This document shows, in pieces, positions 35,051-44,549 of a stretch of 62,206 nt of DNA (positions are counted from its first letter, which is position 1; every line of letters starts with the position of its first letter). The notes beneath the pieces were generated by a model, which did no database searches, had not been told where the DNA came from, and saw only the letters and a program-made list of their open reading frames with translations. A program made the position numbers and the translations under genes. Source of the stretch: Spirochaetota bacterium (GTDB lineage: Bacteria > Spirochaetota > UBA4802 > UBA5368); NCBI GenBank assembly GCA_035477215.1, contig DATIKU010000019.1, positions 1 through 62,206 of the forward strand, written 5' to 3'.

Positions 35051-36868
35051 TCAGTGCTCCTCGTGGACGTTTGGTATTCTTCCGGCCGCTTCACAGGAGG
35101 CCTTCACGGCCCGGGAGAGATCGAACTCGGTCGCATAGTCTACGTCCTTACGGACTTTCGCCTCGTATATCTCCCTGAAATTCTTGAGCGTCGTTTGGAT
35201 GGGATTGGGTGATGTCTGGCCCAGGCCGCACCTGCTCATGGACTTGACCGTCAGACACCACGACTCGAGCTCTTTTATATCGGCCATCGTGCCGTGGCCG
35301 TCCATTACCTTTTCCAGCTTGTTGAGCAGCAGGACGTTGCCCGCCCGACAGGGCACGCACCATCCGCACGACTCCTCGACGAAGAATTCCATGAAGTTCT
35401 TCACGATTTGAAGCAGGTCCCTGTCGGGGCCGATAACGATCACCGACCCGCCGGTGGAGAGATCCTCGTACCCGATCCTGTGCCCAAAATCCTTCTTGCC
35501 CACGCAGGCCCCGGATGGACCGCCGATCTGAACCGCCTTCGCCGTCCTGCCCTCCACCATCTCGAGCAGCGTCTGGACGGTCGTTCCGAACTCGATCTCG
35601 TATATCCCGGGCTTTTTACAGTCGCCGGAAACGCTCAGCAGCTTGGTGCCGGCGGACTGGTTGGTGCCGAACTTGCGGAACCATTCCCCGCCCTCGATGA
35701 TGATGCGCGCGGCCGCGCAGTAGGTCTCCACGTTGTTCACCGTGGTGGGTTGATTGAGATACCCGGCCTCGACGGGAAATGGCGGCCTGTTTCGGGGCTC
35801 GCCTCGCCTGCCTTCCGCGGACTCAATAAGCGCGGATTCCTCGCCGCATATATAGGCCCCGGCACCTATTTTTATCGTAATGTCGAAATTGAAGCCGCTT
35901 TTCCCGCCGGCGTTCTTTCCCAGAACATTCTTCTCCCTGAGTTTCCCGAGCACGTCCTGGAGGTACTCTCTAAGGTAGAGATACTCAGCGCGAAGATAGA
36001 GAATTCCTTCTTCCGCCCCGACGGCATATCCTCCGACGGCCATGCCTTCGAACAGCAGGTGCGGCAGCTCGGTAAGAATCACCCTGTCCTTGAAGGTCCC
36101 GGGCTCTCCCTCATCGGCATTGCATACCACGTAGCGTTTGCCGGCCTTCGCCTTGCCGCAAAACTCCCACTTCATCCCTGTCGGGAAACCGGCGCCGCCG
36201 CGTCCCCGGATATTGGATATCTTCATCTGTTCGATTACGTCCACCGGCTTCATCGCAACCGCTTTTTTGATCGAATCGCCGGAGGTAAAATCCCCGAACA
36301 GCACGGGACCCTTTCTCCGGATATTGTTGCGGACCATTGACCTGATGAGATCCGACTGGTTCGCACCGTCGCCGAACTCTTCAACCAGTTCCGCGACCTT
36401 TTTGCCTGCCTTCATCCCGGCGACGAGCGATTTCGCCCTGTCCGGCGTCAACCGGGTAAACACGATACCGTTGATCAGCGCCGCAGGTTCCTGGTCGTTC
36501 ATTCCGATACAGGAGGTATCGAAAAGGCCTATCGACCCATCGGCGGTCGTGCCGCCAAAGGCCGTCCCGGCCGCCTCCGCGAATGCCTTCGCTACCGCTG
36601 CGCGGCCATTCATAACGGCCGTCACACCGTTGTTGAGATAAACTGAATACTTGCCGACTGGAGTCTTTGAAAAGAAATGGTAAAACGTCACCACCCCGTC
36701 CACATCGACCCGCGAAAGATTCATCATGCCGGCGATTTCGGACACGGACTCGTCGGAGACGCATCTCAGCTCTTCCTGGACATCCCTGATGATGTCGAGC
36801 ATTCGGCCCCTGTCGCCGCCATATTTATCGACGATGCTTTTGATCTTTGATGAGACATTGTTTCCCAT
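35051..36868 (-). CDS. hoxF: hydrogenase diaphorase subunit HoxF (NuoE-NuoF fusion)
   Basis: 605 residues: a NuoE-like thioredoxin-fold domain (~1-160) fused to a NuoF-like flavoprotein (~180-590). The FMN/NADH-binding stretch is GRGGAGFPTG with NADEGEPGTFKDR; the [4Fe-4S] cluster cysteines are in ESCGWCVPCRAG and SRCGLGQ. This is the NAD(H)-oxidising/reducing module. In the NuoE-like part only one cysteine remains (TSCIGMND), so a [2Fe-2S] cluster there looks unlikely. GAAGAGG precedes the ATG. It is the first gene of hoxFUYHW plus receiver; hoxE is not separate. Confidence 0.95.
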   Translation of the reverse strand: MGNNVSSKIKSIVDKYGGDRGRMLDIIRDVQEELRCVSDESVSEIAGMMNLSRVDVDGVVTFYHFFSKTPVGKYSVYLNNGVTAVMNGRAAVAKAFAEAAGTAFGGTTADGSIGLFDTSCIGMNDQEPAALINGIVFTRLTPDRAKSLVAGMKAGKKVAELVEEFGDGANQSDLIRSMVRNNIRRKGPVLFGDFTSGDSIKKAVAMKPVDVIEQMKISNIRGRGGAGFPTGMKWEFCGKAKAGKRYVVCNADEGEPGTFKDRVILTELPHLLFEGMAVGGYAVGAEEGILYLRAEYLYLREYLQDVLGKLREKNVLGKNAGGKSGFNFDITIKIGAGAYICGEESALIESAEGRRGEPRNRPPFPVEAGYLNQPTTVNNVETYCAAARIIIEGGEWFRKFGTNQSAGTKLLSVSGDCKKPGIYEIEFGTTVQTLLEMVEGRTAKAVQIGGPSGACVGKKDFGHRIGYEDLSTGGSVIVIGPDRDLLQIVKNFMEFFVEESCGWCVPCRAGNVLLLNKLEKVMDGHGTMADIKELESWCLTVKSMSRCGLGQTSPNPIQTTLKNFREIYEAKVRKDVDYATEFDLSRAVKASCEAAGRIPNVHEEH

Positions 36869-37118
36869 GACACCTCTTCATCATAGTTTTCAATATTCAG
36901 GGTTGCCGCATAAACGGACATCCAGCTTTTAAAAATATACAGGAATTCCGCGTCCGTTAAAAACAGGCACCCCAGTATACACCTATATTAGGGAGGTCGC
37001 AGGAGAAACCATCACCGAAATTTTGTCAATATCATTCTTTTTTATTTTTAACTGGACTGACCGGAGCGCACCCCTGAAACTGGAGTGATAAAACTTTGTT
37101 TTCGGGGGAAACAGACGC

Positions 37119-37268
37119 ATGATACGGAGACGACATTACACGGAAGAATTCAAGCGAAAAATATCGTTAGAGATGATTCCTGGAACAACAGATACAGGCG
37201 GTGCGCGATTCCGGTATAAAGGGGTTTCCGCTTGGGAATGCAAGGCAGGAGTATTGCGAACCTCTTAG
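37119..37268 (+). mobile_element. IS3-family transposase remnant (OrfA start)
   Basis: A 49-codon frame opens with MIRRRHYTEEFKRKISLEMI, the usual start of IS3-group OrfA proteins (helix-turn-helix, 'RR-x-Y-T-x-E-F-K'), then loses similarity and stops. A GGGGGAAA sequence sits before the ATG. No OrfB or downstream end was found, so this is a dead 5' fragment. The transposon's left end may lie near 37045-37065 but was not proven. The rest of 36869-37118 contains an inverted repeat (TAAACGGAC/GTCCGTTAA) and no gene; it should also hold the hoxF promoter. Confidence 0.6.
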
Positions 37269-37405
37269 GGCTGTCACCGGTTACTTCGCCGAAAAAACCG
37301 CCGAAAGGTGATTTCGGATTCATCGACCGGGAAGGGTTTTTAACTATCCACGTGCGTTCATCCGATAACTATAAAGCAAATATTTCATCTCACAGGTCGG
37401 CATAA
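37238..37405 (+). pseudogene. short frame with helix-turn-helix-like segment, probably more IS debris
   Basis: A 55-codon frame in another phase from the OrfA fragment contains GRSIANLLGLSPVT, which looks like the recognition helices of a transposase, followed by unrelated low-information sequence. It ends ten bases before pabB. I regard it as remains of a second or the same element rather than a functional gene. Confidence 0.3.
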
Positions 37406-37414
37406 TCACAGGCC

Positions 37415-38371
37415 ATGATAAACACGATGAATTATCTCGGTTCACGACGAATTCCCTTCCTGTTTATCGTCGATTATGAATGCGCCGACCCGGTGGTAAT
37501 TCCCCTGGCGGAAATTGATGAGAGCGGCATTATTTTCGATATCAACGGTTTCTCCAATTCACCGGAGATATACCTGCCGAACAGACGCATCACTCTCGTC
37601 AGGCACCCCGTACATGAGAGCGAATACAGAAAAGCCTTCGATCGTGTCATCGATCATGAAAAAAACGGAGACACATATCTTCTCAATCTGACGTTCCCTA
37701 CCAGAATTGAAATCAATATCTCCCTCCGGGAGATATTCCATCGGTCGGTAGCGAAATACCGGCTTCTGTTCCGAGATCGTTTCGTCGTTTTCTCTCCGGA
37801 GACCTTCGTGCGAATTGAGGGAACATTTATATCCACCCATCCCATGAAGGGGACGATCGACGCGTCGATACCGGACGCAGAGTCCGTCATCATGAGCGAT
37901 GAAAAGGAGACCGCCGAACACCTCACCATAGTGGACATGCTTCGAAACGATCTTTCAGCGGTTTCCAGAAACGTCACGGTTCGTCGTTTCCGTTATATCG
38001 ACAGGATAATGGCCGGCGACTCCGAGCTGCTCCAGGTGAGCTCTGAGATAACGGGCGAGCTCGAACCCGACTTCAACAGGCGCATAGGAAACATTATCCA
38101 CTCCATGCTGCCCGCCGGTTCGGTGACCGGCGCTCCTAAAAAAATCACCGTCGACATCATTAAGTCTATTGAAAACGGCCCGCGCGGATTTTACACAGGG
38201 GTGTTCGGCATATTCGACGGATACCGGCTTGACAGCGGTGTCATGATACGCTTTATCGAAAATAGAGACGGGACATACTTTTTCAGAAGTGGCGGGGGCA
38301 TAACCGTTTACAGTAACCCCGAAAGCGAATACGCTGAACTTATACGGAAGGTCTATGTGCCGGTTGTTTGA
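37415..38371 (+). CDS. pabB: aminodeoxychorismate synthase component I-like (PabB-like)
   Basis: 318 residues of the chorismate-binding superfamily, lacking the long N-terminal domain of typical PabB/TrpE (450 residues or more). The catalytic core is present: HPMKGT, ETAEHLTIVDMLRNDL, PAGSVTGAPKK, FYTGVFG. It should convert chorismate with glutamine or ammonia to aminodeoxychorismate for folate. The next gene, overlapping by 17 bases, is a PabC-like lyase, which supports this role over anthranilate or salicylate synthesis. No glutaminase (pabA) is adjacent. Confidence 0.88.
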   Translation: MINTMNYLGSRRIPFLFIVDYECADPVVIPLAEIDESGIIFDINGFSNSPEIYLPNRRITLVRHPVHESEYRKAFDRVIDHEKNGDTYLLNLTFPTRIEINISLREIFHRSVAKYRLLFRDRFVVFSPETFVRIEGTFISTHPMKGTIDASIPDAESVIMSDEKETAEHLTIVDMLRNDLSAVSRNVTVRRFRYIDRIMAGDSELLQVSSEITGELEPDFNRRIGNIIHSMLPAGSVTGAPKKITVDIIKSIENGPRGFYTGVFGIFDGYRLDSGVMIRFIENRDGTYFFRSGGGITVYSNPESEYAELIRKVYVPVV

Positions 38372-38951
38372 AACGATCCGGATTGAACACGGGATTATAA
38401 AAAACATTGTCTTCCACAATGCCCGAATGAACGCGTCGCGGCTCGCCCTTTTCGGGACGCACAATCCCATCGATCTCGAATCGGTCGTCACGCCCCGCAT
38501 TCCGCCAAAAGCCGGAATATTCAAATGTCGCGTTGTTTACTCGGAAAGAATCGAGTCCGTGGAAATCATTCCGTATGTCAGAAAAGCCGTGTCGAGCCTG
38601 AAAATCGTGCACGCCGATGATCTCGATTATTCTCACAAATACAGCGACAGGAATCCCCTGAATCTCCTCTTTGAAAGGCGCGGCGATTGCGACGATATTT
38701 TAATCATCAAAAACGGGTTCGTTACTGACACATCGTTCAGCAACGTTGCGTTCCTCGATCGTGGGCGATGGGTCACCCCCTGTTCGTACATTCTGGCCGG
38801 GACCAGACGTGCCGGACTGCTGGCCGCCGGCGGTTTATTTCGCGGACCTGTCCGTATCGGCGACATCCATCGTTTTTCGACGGTCTGCCTGATAAACGCC
38901 ATGCTGGAGCCCGGAGAAGTATCAATAGACACCCGCGATATCATTGCCTGA
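38355..38951 (+). CDS. pabC: aminodeoxychorismate lyase-like PLP enzyme (PabC-like)
   Basis: 198 residues of PLP fold-type IV, shorter than usual (about 270). The N-terminal half begins MCRLFETIRIEHG; the sequence HKYSDRNPLN is where the PLP lysine is expected, and DTSFSNVAF matches the cofactor-binding turn. It should release pyruvate and p-aminobenzoate from aminodeoxychorismate. It overlaps pabB by 17 bases, so it is co-translated. Because both genes are small, they may be a compact two-gene p-aminobenzoate unit. Confidence 0.82.
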   Translation: MCRLFETIRIEHGIIKNIVFHNARMNASRLALFGTHNPIDLESVVTPRIPPKAGIFKCRVVYSERIESVEIIPYVRKAVSSLKIVHADDLDYSHKYSDRNPLNLLFERRGDCDDILIIKNGFVTDTSFSNVAFLDRGRWVTPCSYILAGTRRAGLLAAGGLFRGPVRIGDIHRFSTVCLINAMLEPGEVSIDTRDIIA

Positions 38952-39091
38952 CAACCACCATAAAAAACCTTGACAGCCCTTCATAATGTGACCCATCCTC
39001 AAACCCACGCACGCTCACGGAAGCCGCCGCGTAAAGCTCCCGTCACGCTCGAGCGCGCCATTAATTGTTGAATCAACCACGGAGAAACGCC

Positions 39092-40753
39092 ATGAGAAGC
39101 GATTTAATGAAAAAGGGAATCGAAAAGGCGCCGCACCGCTCTCTCTTTCGCGCGGCCGGGCTCACCGACGAGGAGCTCGCGCGCCCCATCATAGGCATAG
39201 CCAATTCGGCCAACGAGATCATACCCGGCCACATTCACCTCAATACGATCGTCACCGCCGTCAAAAAGGGCATCCTCGCCGCCGGCGGCACGCCGCTCGA
39301 GTTCTCGACCATCGGCGTGTGCGACGGCATCGCGATGAACCACAAGGGTATGAAATACTCGCTGGGTTCGCGCGAACTCATCGCCGATTCAATCGAAATA
39401 ATGGCCATGGGCCATCCCTTCGACGGGCTGGTGCTGGTGCCCAACTGCGACAAGATCATCCCCGGAATGCTGATCGCGGCAGTGCGCCTCGATATCCCCT
39501 CCATCGTCATAAGCGGCGGCCCCATGTTCGCCGGCAGGTACAAGGGACGGAAGATCACGCTCTCCAACGTCTTCGAGGCGGTGGGAAAGGCCGCAAAGAA
39601 GTCAATAACCCTGGAGGAGCTCCATGATATCGAATGCGCCGCCTGTCCGGGCGCGGGCTCGTGCGCGGGGCTCTTTACCGCGAATTCCATGAATTGCCTT
39701 ACCGAAGCGCTTGGACTCGCTCTTCCCTATAATGGCACCATCCCGGCCGTTATGGCCGATCGCCTGAGGCTCGCCAAGGAGAGCGGTAAGCTCATCCTCG
39801 AACTCGTCAAGAAGAACATCACCCCGCGCAAAATCGTTACACGCAAGGCTATAGAAAACGCGCTTGCGGTGGACATGGCGATCGGCGGCTCGTCGAACAC
39901 GGCCCTGCACATCCCGGCCATCTCGCACTATGCCGGCATTCCCATCACCCTTAAAGACATAAATCCGGTGTCGGAGCGCACGCCGCATCTGTGCACAATC
40001 GCACCCACGGGGACGCATGTCATGGAAGACCTCCACGAGGCCGGCGGCATCCCCGCTGTGATGAGCGAGCTGTTGAAACACCGTCTTCTGCACGGAGACT
40101 GTCTCACGGTGTCTGGAAAAACTGTCGCGAAAAACCTTCGCGGCCGCGATATTCTCGACGAGTCGGTGATACGCCGCGTCAAGGCCCCGGTACACGCCGA
40201 TGGCGGGCTCGCCGTGCTCACCGGCAACATCGCTCCCGACGGCTGCGTCGTCAAGCAGGGCGCGGTCGACCCGTCCATGCTCAGACACACCGGGCCCGCG
40301 AGGGTCTTCACCTCCGAGGAGGCGGCGATGAAGGGCATCATGGGCGGCATAATCAAAAAAGGTGACGTGGTGGTCATCATCTATGAGGGGCCCAGGGGCG
40401 GCCCCGGCATGCGCGAGATGCTCACGCCCACCTCGGTGATAGCGGGAATGGGCCTCGACAAGGACGTGGCGCTCGTCACCGACGGACGCTTCTCGGGCGC
40501 GACGCGCGGCTCGTCCATCGGGCACGTTTCGCCCGAGGCGGCTGCCGGTGGACCGATAGCGATCGTGCGGGACGGCGACATCGTGGAGATCGACATCCCG
40601 GCCAAGCGGCTCAACGTGAAGCTTTCCGACACGGAGATCCAAAAGCGCCTCGCCGCGTGGAAGGCGCCCGCGCCGAACATCACCACCGGTTACATGAGCC
40701 GGTACGCGAAACTGGTATCCTCGGCGGACAGGGGAGCGGTGTTTGAGAGTTGA
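39092..40753 (+). CDS. ilvD: dihydroxy-acid dehydratase
   Basis: About 553 residues. Iron-sulfur ligands are seen in PNCDKI and ACPGAGSC, the metal site in KGGIK-like and GGSSNTALH regions, and the C-terminal GRFSGATRG signature. It produces the 2-oxoacid precursors of valine, leucine and isoleucine. The start at 39092 has GGAG 8 bases before it; an earlier in-frame TTG at 39065 would add nine residues. The gene is followed after a few bases by panE. Confidence 0.96.
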   Translation: MRSDLMKKGIEKAPHRSLFRAAGLTDEELARPIIGIANSANEIIPGHIHLNTIVTAVKKGILAAGGTPLEFSTIGVCDGIAMNHKGMKYSLGSRELIADSIEIMAMGHPFDGLVLVPNCDKIIPGMLIAAVRLDIPSIVISGGPMFAGRYKGRKITLSNVFEAVGKAAKKSITLEELHDIECAACPGAGSCAGLFTANSMNCLTEALGLALPYNGTIPAVMADRLRLAKESGKLILELVKKNITPRKIVTRKAIENALAVDMAIGGSSNTALHIPAISHYAGIPITLKDINPVSERTPHLCTIAPTGTHVMEDLHEAGGIPAVMSELLKHRLLHGDCLTVSGKTVAKNLRGRDILDESVIRRVKAPVHADGGLAVLTGNIAPDGCVVKQGAVDPSMLRHTGPARVFTSEEAAMKGIMGGIIKKGDVVVIIYEGPRGGPGMREMLTPTSVIAGMGLDKDVALVTDGRFSGATRGSSIGHVSPEAAAGGPIAIVRDGDIVEIDIPAKRLNVKLSDTEIQKRLAAWKAPAPNITTGYMSRYAKLVSSADRGAVFES

Positions 40754-40757
40754 TTCC

Positions 40758-41666
40758 ATGAAGGCGGGCATTGTCGGCGGCGGGGCGGTCGGTTCGCTCT
40801 TTGCAGCGTTCTTTCATTCCGCTGAAGTCGAGTTTACACTTTACGAAAAGGACCCGGTCCTTGCGCGCGCCATGGCCGGAGGCCTTACCGTAAACATGCC
40901 CGATGGTGAAATATCATTCCGCCCCGATATCGCATCAATCCCGGCAATCGTCGCCGGGTGCGACATCGTCTTCATCTTCGTGAAGAGCTACTCGACGGAC
41001 GACGCGATGCGGGATATCACTCCCGTGCTTAAAGACTCAACACTGGTCGTTACCCTGCAGAACGGTATAGGCAACCGCGAGATTGTCGAACGCCATCTCC
41101 CGGCTGAACGCGTCGTCTGCGGATCGTTGACCATCGGCGCCACGCGCATCGACGCCACCACGGTGTCCTACGGCGGGACCGGCAGCGTCGTAATCGGCGG
41201 ATCGGACCCCGGCGCCGTCGGGGCCGTCCAAGCGCTTCTTGAGCTCGCCGGCGTCCCCGTTGAAACGCAGGGCCGTCCCGATGAGGTAATCTGGCGCAAG
41301 GCCGTAATCAACGCGGCTATCAACCCCATCGGCGCGCTTCTGGAAATCCCCAACGGCGGGATACTCGAAAGCCCCGACGCGTTGGTTTTACAGGAGGCCG
41401 TGGTGGACGAATGCGCGGCCGTAGCCGCGTCCAGGGGGATCGCGATCGACGCGCGCGAGTTGAACGAAGCGACGCGCGACGTATGCCGGAAGACCGCGGC
41501 GAACCTGTGCTCGATGCTGCAGGACCTCCGCGCCGGAAGGCGCACCGAGATCGACAGCATCAACGGCGCCATGGCGCGCTTCGGCCGCGAGGCGGGGATC
41601 GCGGCGCCGTATAACGAAGCGCTCTTCCGGCTTGTCAGGGCGAGGGAGCGCCTGGGCCGCCCCTGA
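40758..41666 (+). CDS. panE: 2-dehydropantoate 2-reductase
   Basis: About 302 residues with an N-terminal Rossmann motif GIVGGGAVGSLF, the catalytic Lys in VFIFVKSYST and in WRKAVINAAINP, and a C-terminal helical domain with a Glu/Asp-rich DSINGAMARFG. It uses NADPH to make pantoate for coenzyme A. Its substrate derives from the valine branch, so pairing with ilvD is sensible. The ATG at 40758 is used; a TTG at 40743 within the end of ilvD would add five residues. Confidence 0.9.
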   Translation: MKAGIVGGGAVGSLFAAFFHSAEVEFTLYEKDPVLARAMAGGLTVNMPDGEISFRPDIASIPAIVAGCDIVFIFVKSYSTDDAMRDITPVLKDSTLVVTLQNGIGNREIVERHLPAERVVCGSLTIGATRIDATTVSYGGTGSVVIGGSDPGAVGAVQALLELAGVPVETQGRPDEVIWRKAVINAAINPIGALLEIPNGGILESPDALVLQEAVVDECAAVAASRGIAIDARELNEATRDVCRKTAANLCSMLQDLRAGRRTEIDSINGAMARFGREAGIAAPYNEALFRLVRARERLGRP

Positions 41667-41746
41667 CGCTGGTTTCGGTTCGGCCTGCTCGAGAGGAGGA
41701 AGGCTGAAGCCGGTCGCACCGGCAACGCATGCTTTGGTATCAAGTT

Positions 41747-43039
41747 CTACACGCTTTTACCCGTAATCTCGCGAAAGGCCAACAGCACCGATTCGTTCCC
41801 CACATCGCCGCCGGCACCGGGCGCCGCGACCGAATCCCCCACCAGGAACACTCCCTCAAGGCCCGGAACACGCACGCCGGGTCGTTTGTCCTCGGTCTGG
41901 TCCACGTTGACCTGCACGCCGTCGATCATGGCGAGCGCGCACTCGCGCTTCCAGAGCAGGTGTTTCTCGATTCCCGGCAGGCAGCGGCGCACCGCCGCCC
42001 ACAGCTCCTTTTTTCGTTTTGCGATGACGGCCCTGTCGCGCATGTCCCCGAGCGAAGTCGGATAGAACATGGTGAGAAGCTGTTTTCCTTCCGGGGCTAT
42101 CCCCGGTGAAAGATTGGACGTGATGCATCCGTACGCAGCGGGCTTTATGGTGTAAAAGAGGCCGGAGAGTTGCGAAACGACCGAATCCAGCGCCGCGTCC
42201 ACGAACACGCCCGAGGTGGGAACGAGCTTTTTGCATAGCGCGGCGTATCCCGGAGCGAGCAGTTTTGCCGGGAATAGGGGAATCGCCTGCTGGACAGGCG
42301 CGTTGATGACGACACGATCGGCGCGATGGATCTTTCCGCCAACCTTCACGCCGACCGCTTTCCTCCCGGAGAACACCACTGCCTCCACCTTCGCTCCCGT
42401 GACAATCCCGCCGCTGCGCCCGATGGTTTCCAGAAGCGCGTCGTGAATCGGTTCCCAGCCGCCGATCGGGTATTCCGCCGAATGGCCGGTGGAAAGTACC
42501 TTGCGCAGGTTTCTGAACATCTCGCCCGCCGAGGTCTTCTCGACAAACGGACACACCATCACCGATGCGCTGACAAGCTCGAAGTAGGTGCGTATGCCGC
42601 CGCCTACCCCGTTCGCCTTCATCCATTCGCCGAGCGAGACGCCCATAAGTTCATCGTAGCGTCCGCGCTTGATTGCGACGAGAAGCCCCAGTATTTGCAG
42701 CTTCTCCCGGAAGGTGAAAAGATCGCTTTTGAATATGCCGCCGGGACTGGTCGGAAAGAGCTTCATCATCCCCCCGTCGTGAACGTATGAAGCGCCGAGC
42801 TTCCTGAAGCGTACAACGTGCCCTATCCGACGCAGTATCGCCGCCACGGCGCTTTTCGGGCCGAAGCGCGTGAGGTGAATGCCGTAATCGACGGAGAATC
42901 CGCCCTTTTTGAGCAGAAAGGCCCGTCCTCCCACGCGACGGCTTTTTTCGAAGACGACCACCTCGTCGCCATCGTGCGCAAGGAGCGCCCCCAGTAAAAG
43001 GCCGTTGATCCCCGCGCCCACGATGATCGTTTTAGCCAT
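41747..43039 (-). CDS. phytoene-desaturase-like FAD oxidoreductase
   Basis: 430 residues of the amine oxidase/carotenoid desaturase family: FAD-binding GAGINGLLLGALL at the N terminus, GGRA in the following arginine-rich loop (RRVGGRAF), and the C-terminal FAD contact VFLVGDSVAAPGAGGD. Members of this family desaturate or isomerise carotenoids, but many bacterial paralogues act on other lipids. A prenyl-diphosphate synthase lies at 53-54 kb, which keeps a carotenoid role open, but no phytoene synthase is in the window. GGAGG precedes the ATG. Confidence 0.82.
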   Translation of the reverse strand: MAKTIIVGAGINGLLLGALLAHDGDEVVVFEKSRRVGGRAFLLKKGGFSVDYGIHLTRFGPKSAVAAILRRIGHVVRFRKLGASYVHDGGMMKLFPTSPGGIFKSDLFTFREKLQILGLLVAIKRGRYDELMGVSLGEWMKANGVGGGIRTYFELVSASVMVCPFVEKTSAGEMFRNLRKVLSTGHSAEYPIGGWEPIHDALLETIGRSGGIVTGAKVEAVVFSGRKAVGVKVGGKIHRADRVVINAPVQQAIPLFPAKLLAPGYAALCKKLVPTSGVFVDAALDSVVSQLSGLFYTIKPAAYGCITSNLSPGIAPEGKQLLTMFYPTSLGDMRDRAVIAKRKKELWAAVRRCLPGIEKHLLWKRECALAMIDGVQVNVDQTEDKRPGVRVPGLEGVFLVGDSVAAPGAGGDVGNESVLLAFREITGKSV

Positions 43040-43235
43040 GACACCCTCCGAACGTGATTCTTATCACCGGAACCATATCATTGGCCGCGGGCCCTGTCAA
43101 ATCTTTGCCGCGTTCGCGTGGGATAAAACATTTGACATTACGATCCAGGAGTAACCATATAACCCATTCACCCAAATAATCACCCCGCACCGTGACACGG
43201 CCGGGGGCACTACGACCACAGGAGAAGATCGAGCA

Positions 43236-44024
43236 ATGAGCACGGACAAAAAATACTGCTCGTATACAGTCGACGAGCGCGGCGTTGCGCTGATGGTGGT
43301 GGACAACCCGCCCATGAATACGCTTTCACAGAGCGTGCTTACCGATATAAAAGACGCCGTTACCCGCGCTAACGCGGACCCGGCGGTCCGCGCGGTCGTC
43401 TTCACCGGCGAAGGCAGGGCCTTCATCGCCGGTGCCGACATTAACGAATTCGTCCCCAAAAATACGAAGAAGGACGGTGCCGGCCATCTCGAGAACGGCC
43501 AGGAAATGACCAGCCTCATCGAGAACTCCGACAAGCCCTACATAGCGGCCATCAACGGCTACTGCCTCGGGGGCGGGATGGAAACGGCGCTCGCCTGCCA
43601 CATACGCCTGACCGACGAGACGGCGCAGATCGGCCTGCCCGAAATAAAGCTCGGCATCATCCCCGGCTATGGGGGCACACAGCGATCGGCCAGGCTGATC
43701 GGCCGTGGTCGCGCGCTCGAGCTCATCCTGTCGGGAAACTTCATCTCGGGCAGGCAGGCCGAGCTTTACGGCATCGTGAACCGGGCCGTGCCGCAGGGAC
43801 AGGTTGTGGAGGAGGCGAAGAAACTGGCCGCGGCGATCGCCGCGAGGAGCCGCTGCGCGGTTAAAAACGCCATGCGCGCGGTAAGCGAAGGACCGGGGAT
43901 GGAGTTTGCCGGGGCCATGACATTGGAGCGCGAGCTCTTCGGCGAACTCTGCGAAACGGCGGACAAGAAGGAAGGCATCGCCGCGTTCCTGGAAAAGCGC
44001 GAGGCGAAATTCACGGACCGCTGA
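43236..44024 (+). CDS. enoyl-CoA hydratase/isomerase (crotonase)
   Basis: 262 residues. The oxyanion hole segments AGADINEF and NGYCLGGGMETALA, and both catalytic glutamates (in GGGMETALACH and LPEIKLGIIPG), are intact, favouring a hydratase of 2-enoyl-CoA thioesters. The chain length range and pathway are not readable. AGGAGAA lies ten bases before the ATG. It is a single plus-strand gene ending at a hairpin shared with the convergent ACT-domain gene. Confidence 0.9.
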   Translation: MSTDKKYCSYTVDERGVALMVVDNPPMNTLSQSVLTDIKDAVTRANADPAVRAVVFTGEGRAFIAGADINEFVPKNTKKDGAGHLENGQEMTSLIENSDKPYIAAINGYCLGGGMETALACHIRLTDETAQIGLPEIKLGIIPGYGGTQRSARLIGRGRALELILSGNFISGRQAELYGIVNRAVPQGQVVEEAKKLAAAIAARSRCAVKNAMRAVSEGPGMEFAGAMTLERELFGELCETADKKEGIAAFLEKREAKFTDR

Positions 44025-44044
44025 AGCGTGCCGCATGAAACACA

Positions 44045-44076
44045 AAGGGGCCAAACGGCAATGCCGGACGGCCCCT
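44045..44076. terminator. shared hairpin terminator between convergent genes
   Basis: AGGGGCC (44046-44052) pairs with GGCCCCT (44070-44076), with a smaller CGGC/GCCG inner stem. It lies between the crotonase stop and the ACT-domain stop and is followed by short pyrimidine-rich tracts in both directions. Confidence 0.5.
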
Positions 44077-44101
44077 CTTCACTTTCGACAGCGGGATGCT
44101 C

Positions 44102-44530
44102 TCAGGACTTGTATATCTCGGCGCCGAAGGTCTTGACCCAGTGCTTCTTTAATACTTCCTTGGCCTCGTTGATCTTGTCGACCTCGATGATTATGATGGC
44201 CTCCTCGCCCCGCAGGTTAATGAAAGGATAGAGGGTCTCCACGTTCACGCTGGACTCAATGAGCGACCGTAAAACGGCGTTCAGCCCCCCGGGATGGTCG
44301 GGAGTCGCCACGGCGATTACCTCGCGCGTGCTGACGTTGAGCCCGCTCGAGCGGAGCACGGTTTCGGCCTTTGCCGGATCGCTTACAATCATATGCACCT
44401 GCACCGGGTTCATGACGGAGGACGCCATGATGGCTTTTATATTGATCTGCTCTTTCTCGAGGATATCGCAGATCTCGTTGAGTTTTCCCGGCCTATTCGC
44501 GACCGAAACGCTCACCTGGGTAATGGGCAT
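44102..44530 (-). CDS. tandem ACT-domain protein
   Basis: 142 residues containing two ACT domains (~3-70 and ~73-140), the fold that binds amino acids; the first has a NRPGKLNEIC turn, the second DHPGGLNAV. Proteins of this size are often encoded beside indolepyruvate/2-oxoacid ferredoxin oxidoreductases and CoA ligases, and here the gene lies 20 bases after the KorC-like subunit, same strand. It may sense a branched-chain or aromatic amino acid and tune the oxoacid oxidoreductase. The ligand is not readable. Confidence 0.85.
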   Translation of the reverse strand: MPITQVSVSVANRPGKLNEICDILEKEQINIKAIMASSVMNPVQVHMIVSDPAKAETVLRSSGLNVSTREVIAVATPDHPGGLNAVLRSLIESSVNVETLYPFINLRGEEAIIIIEVDKINEAKEVLKKHWVKTFGAEIYKS

Positions 44531-44549
44531 CGACGCTCACCTCGCGGAA

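Noticed and set aside
39602-40771. A 389-codon frame opposite ilvD
   Set aside because: ilvD is certain, and the antisense product has His/Arg/Gly-rich shadow composition without a motif.
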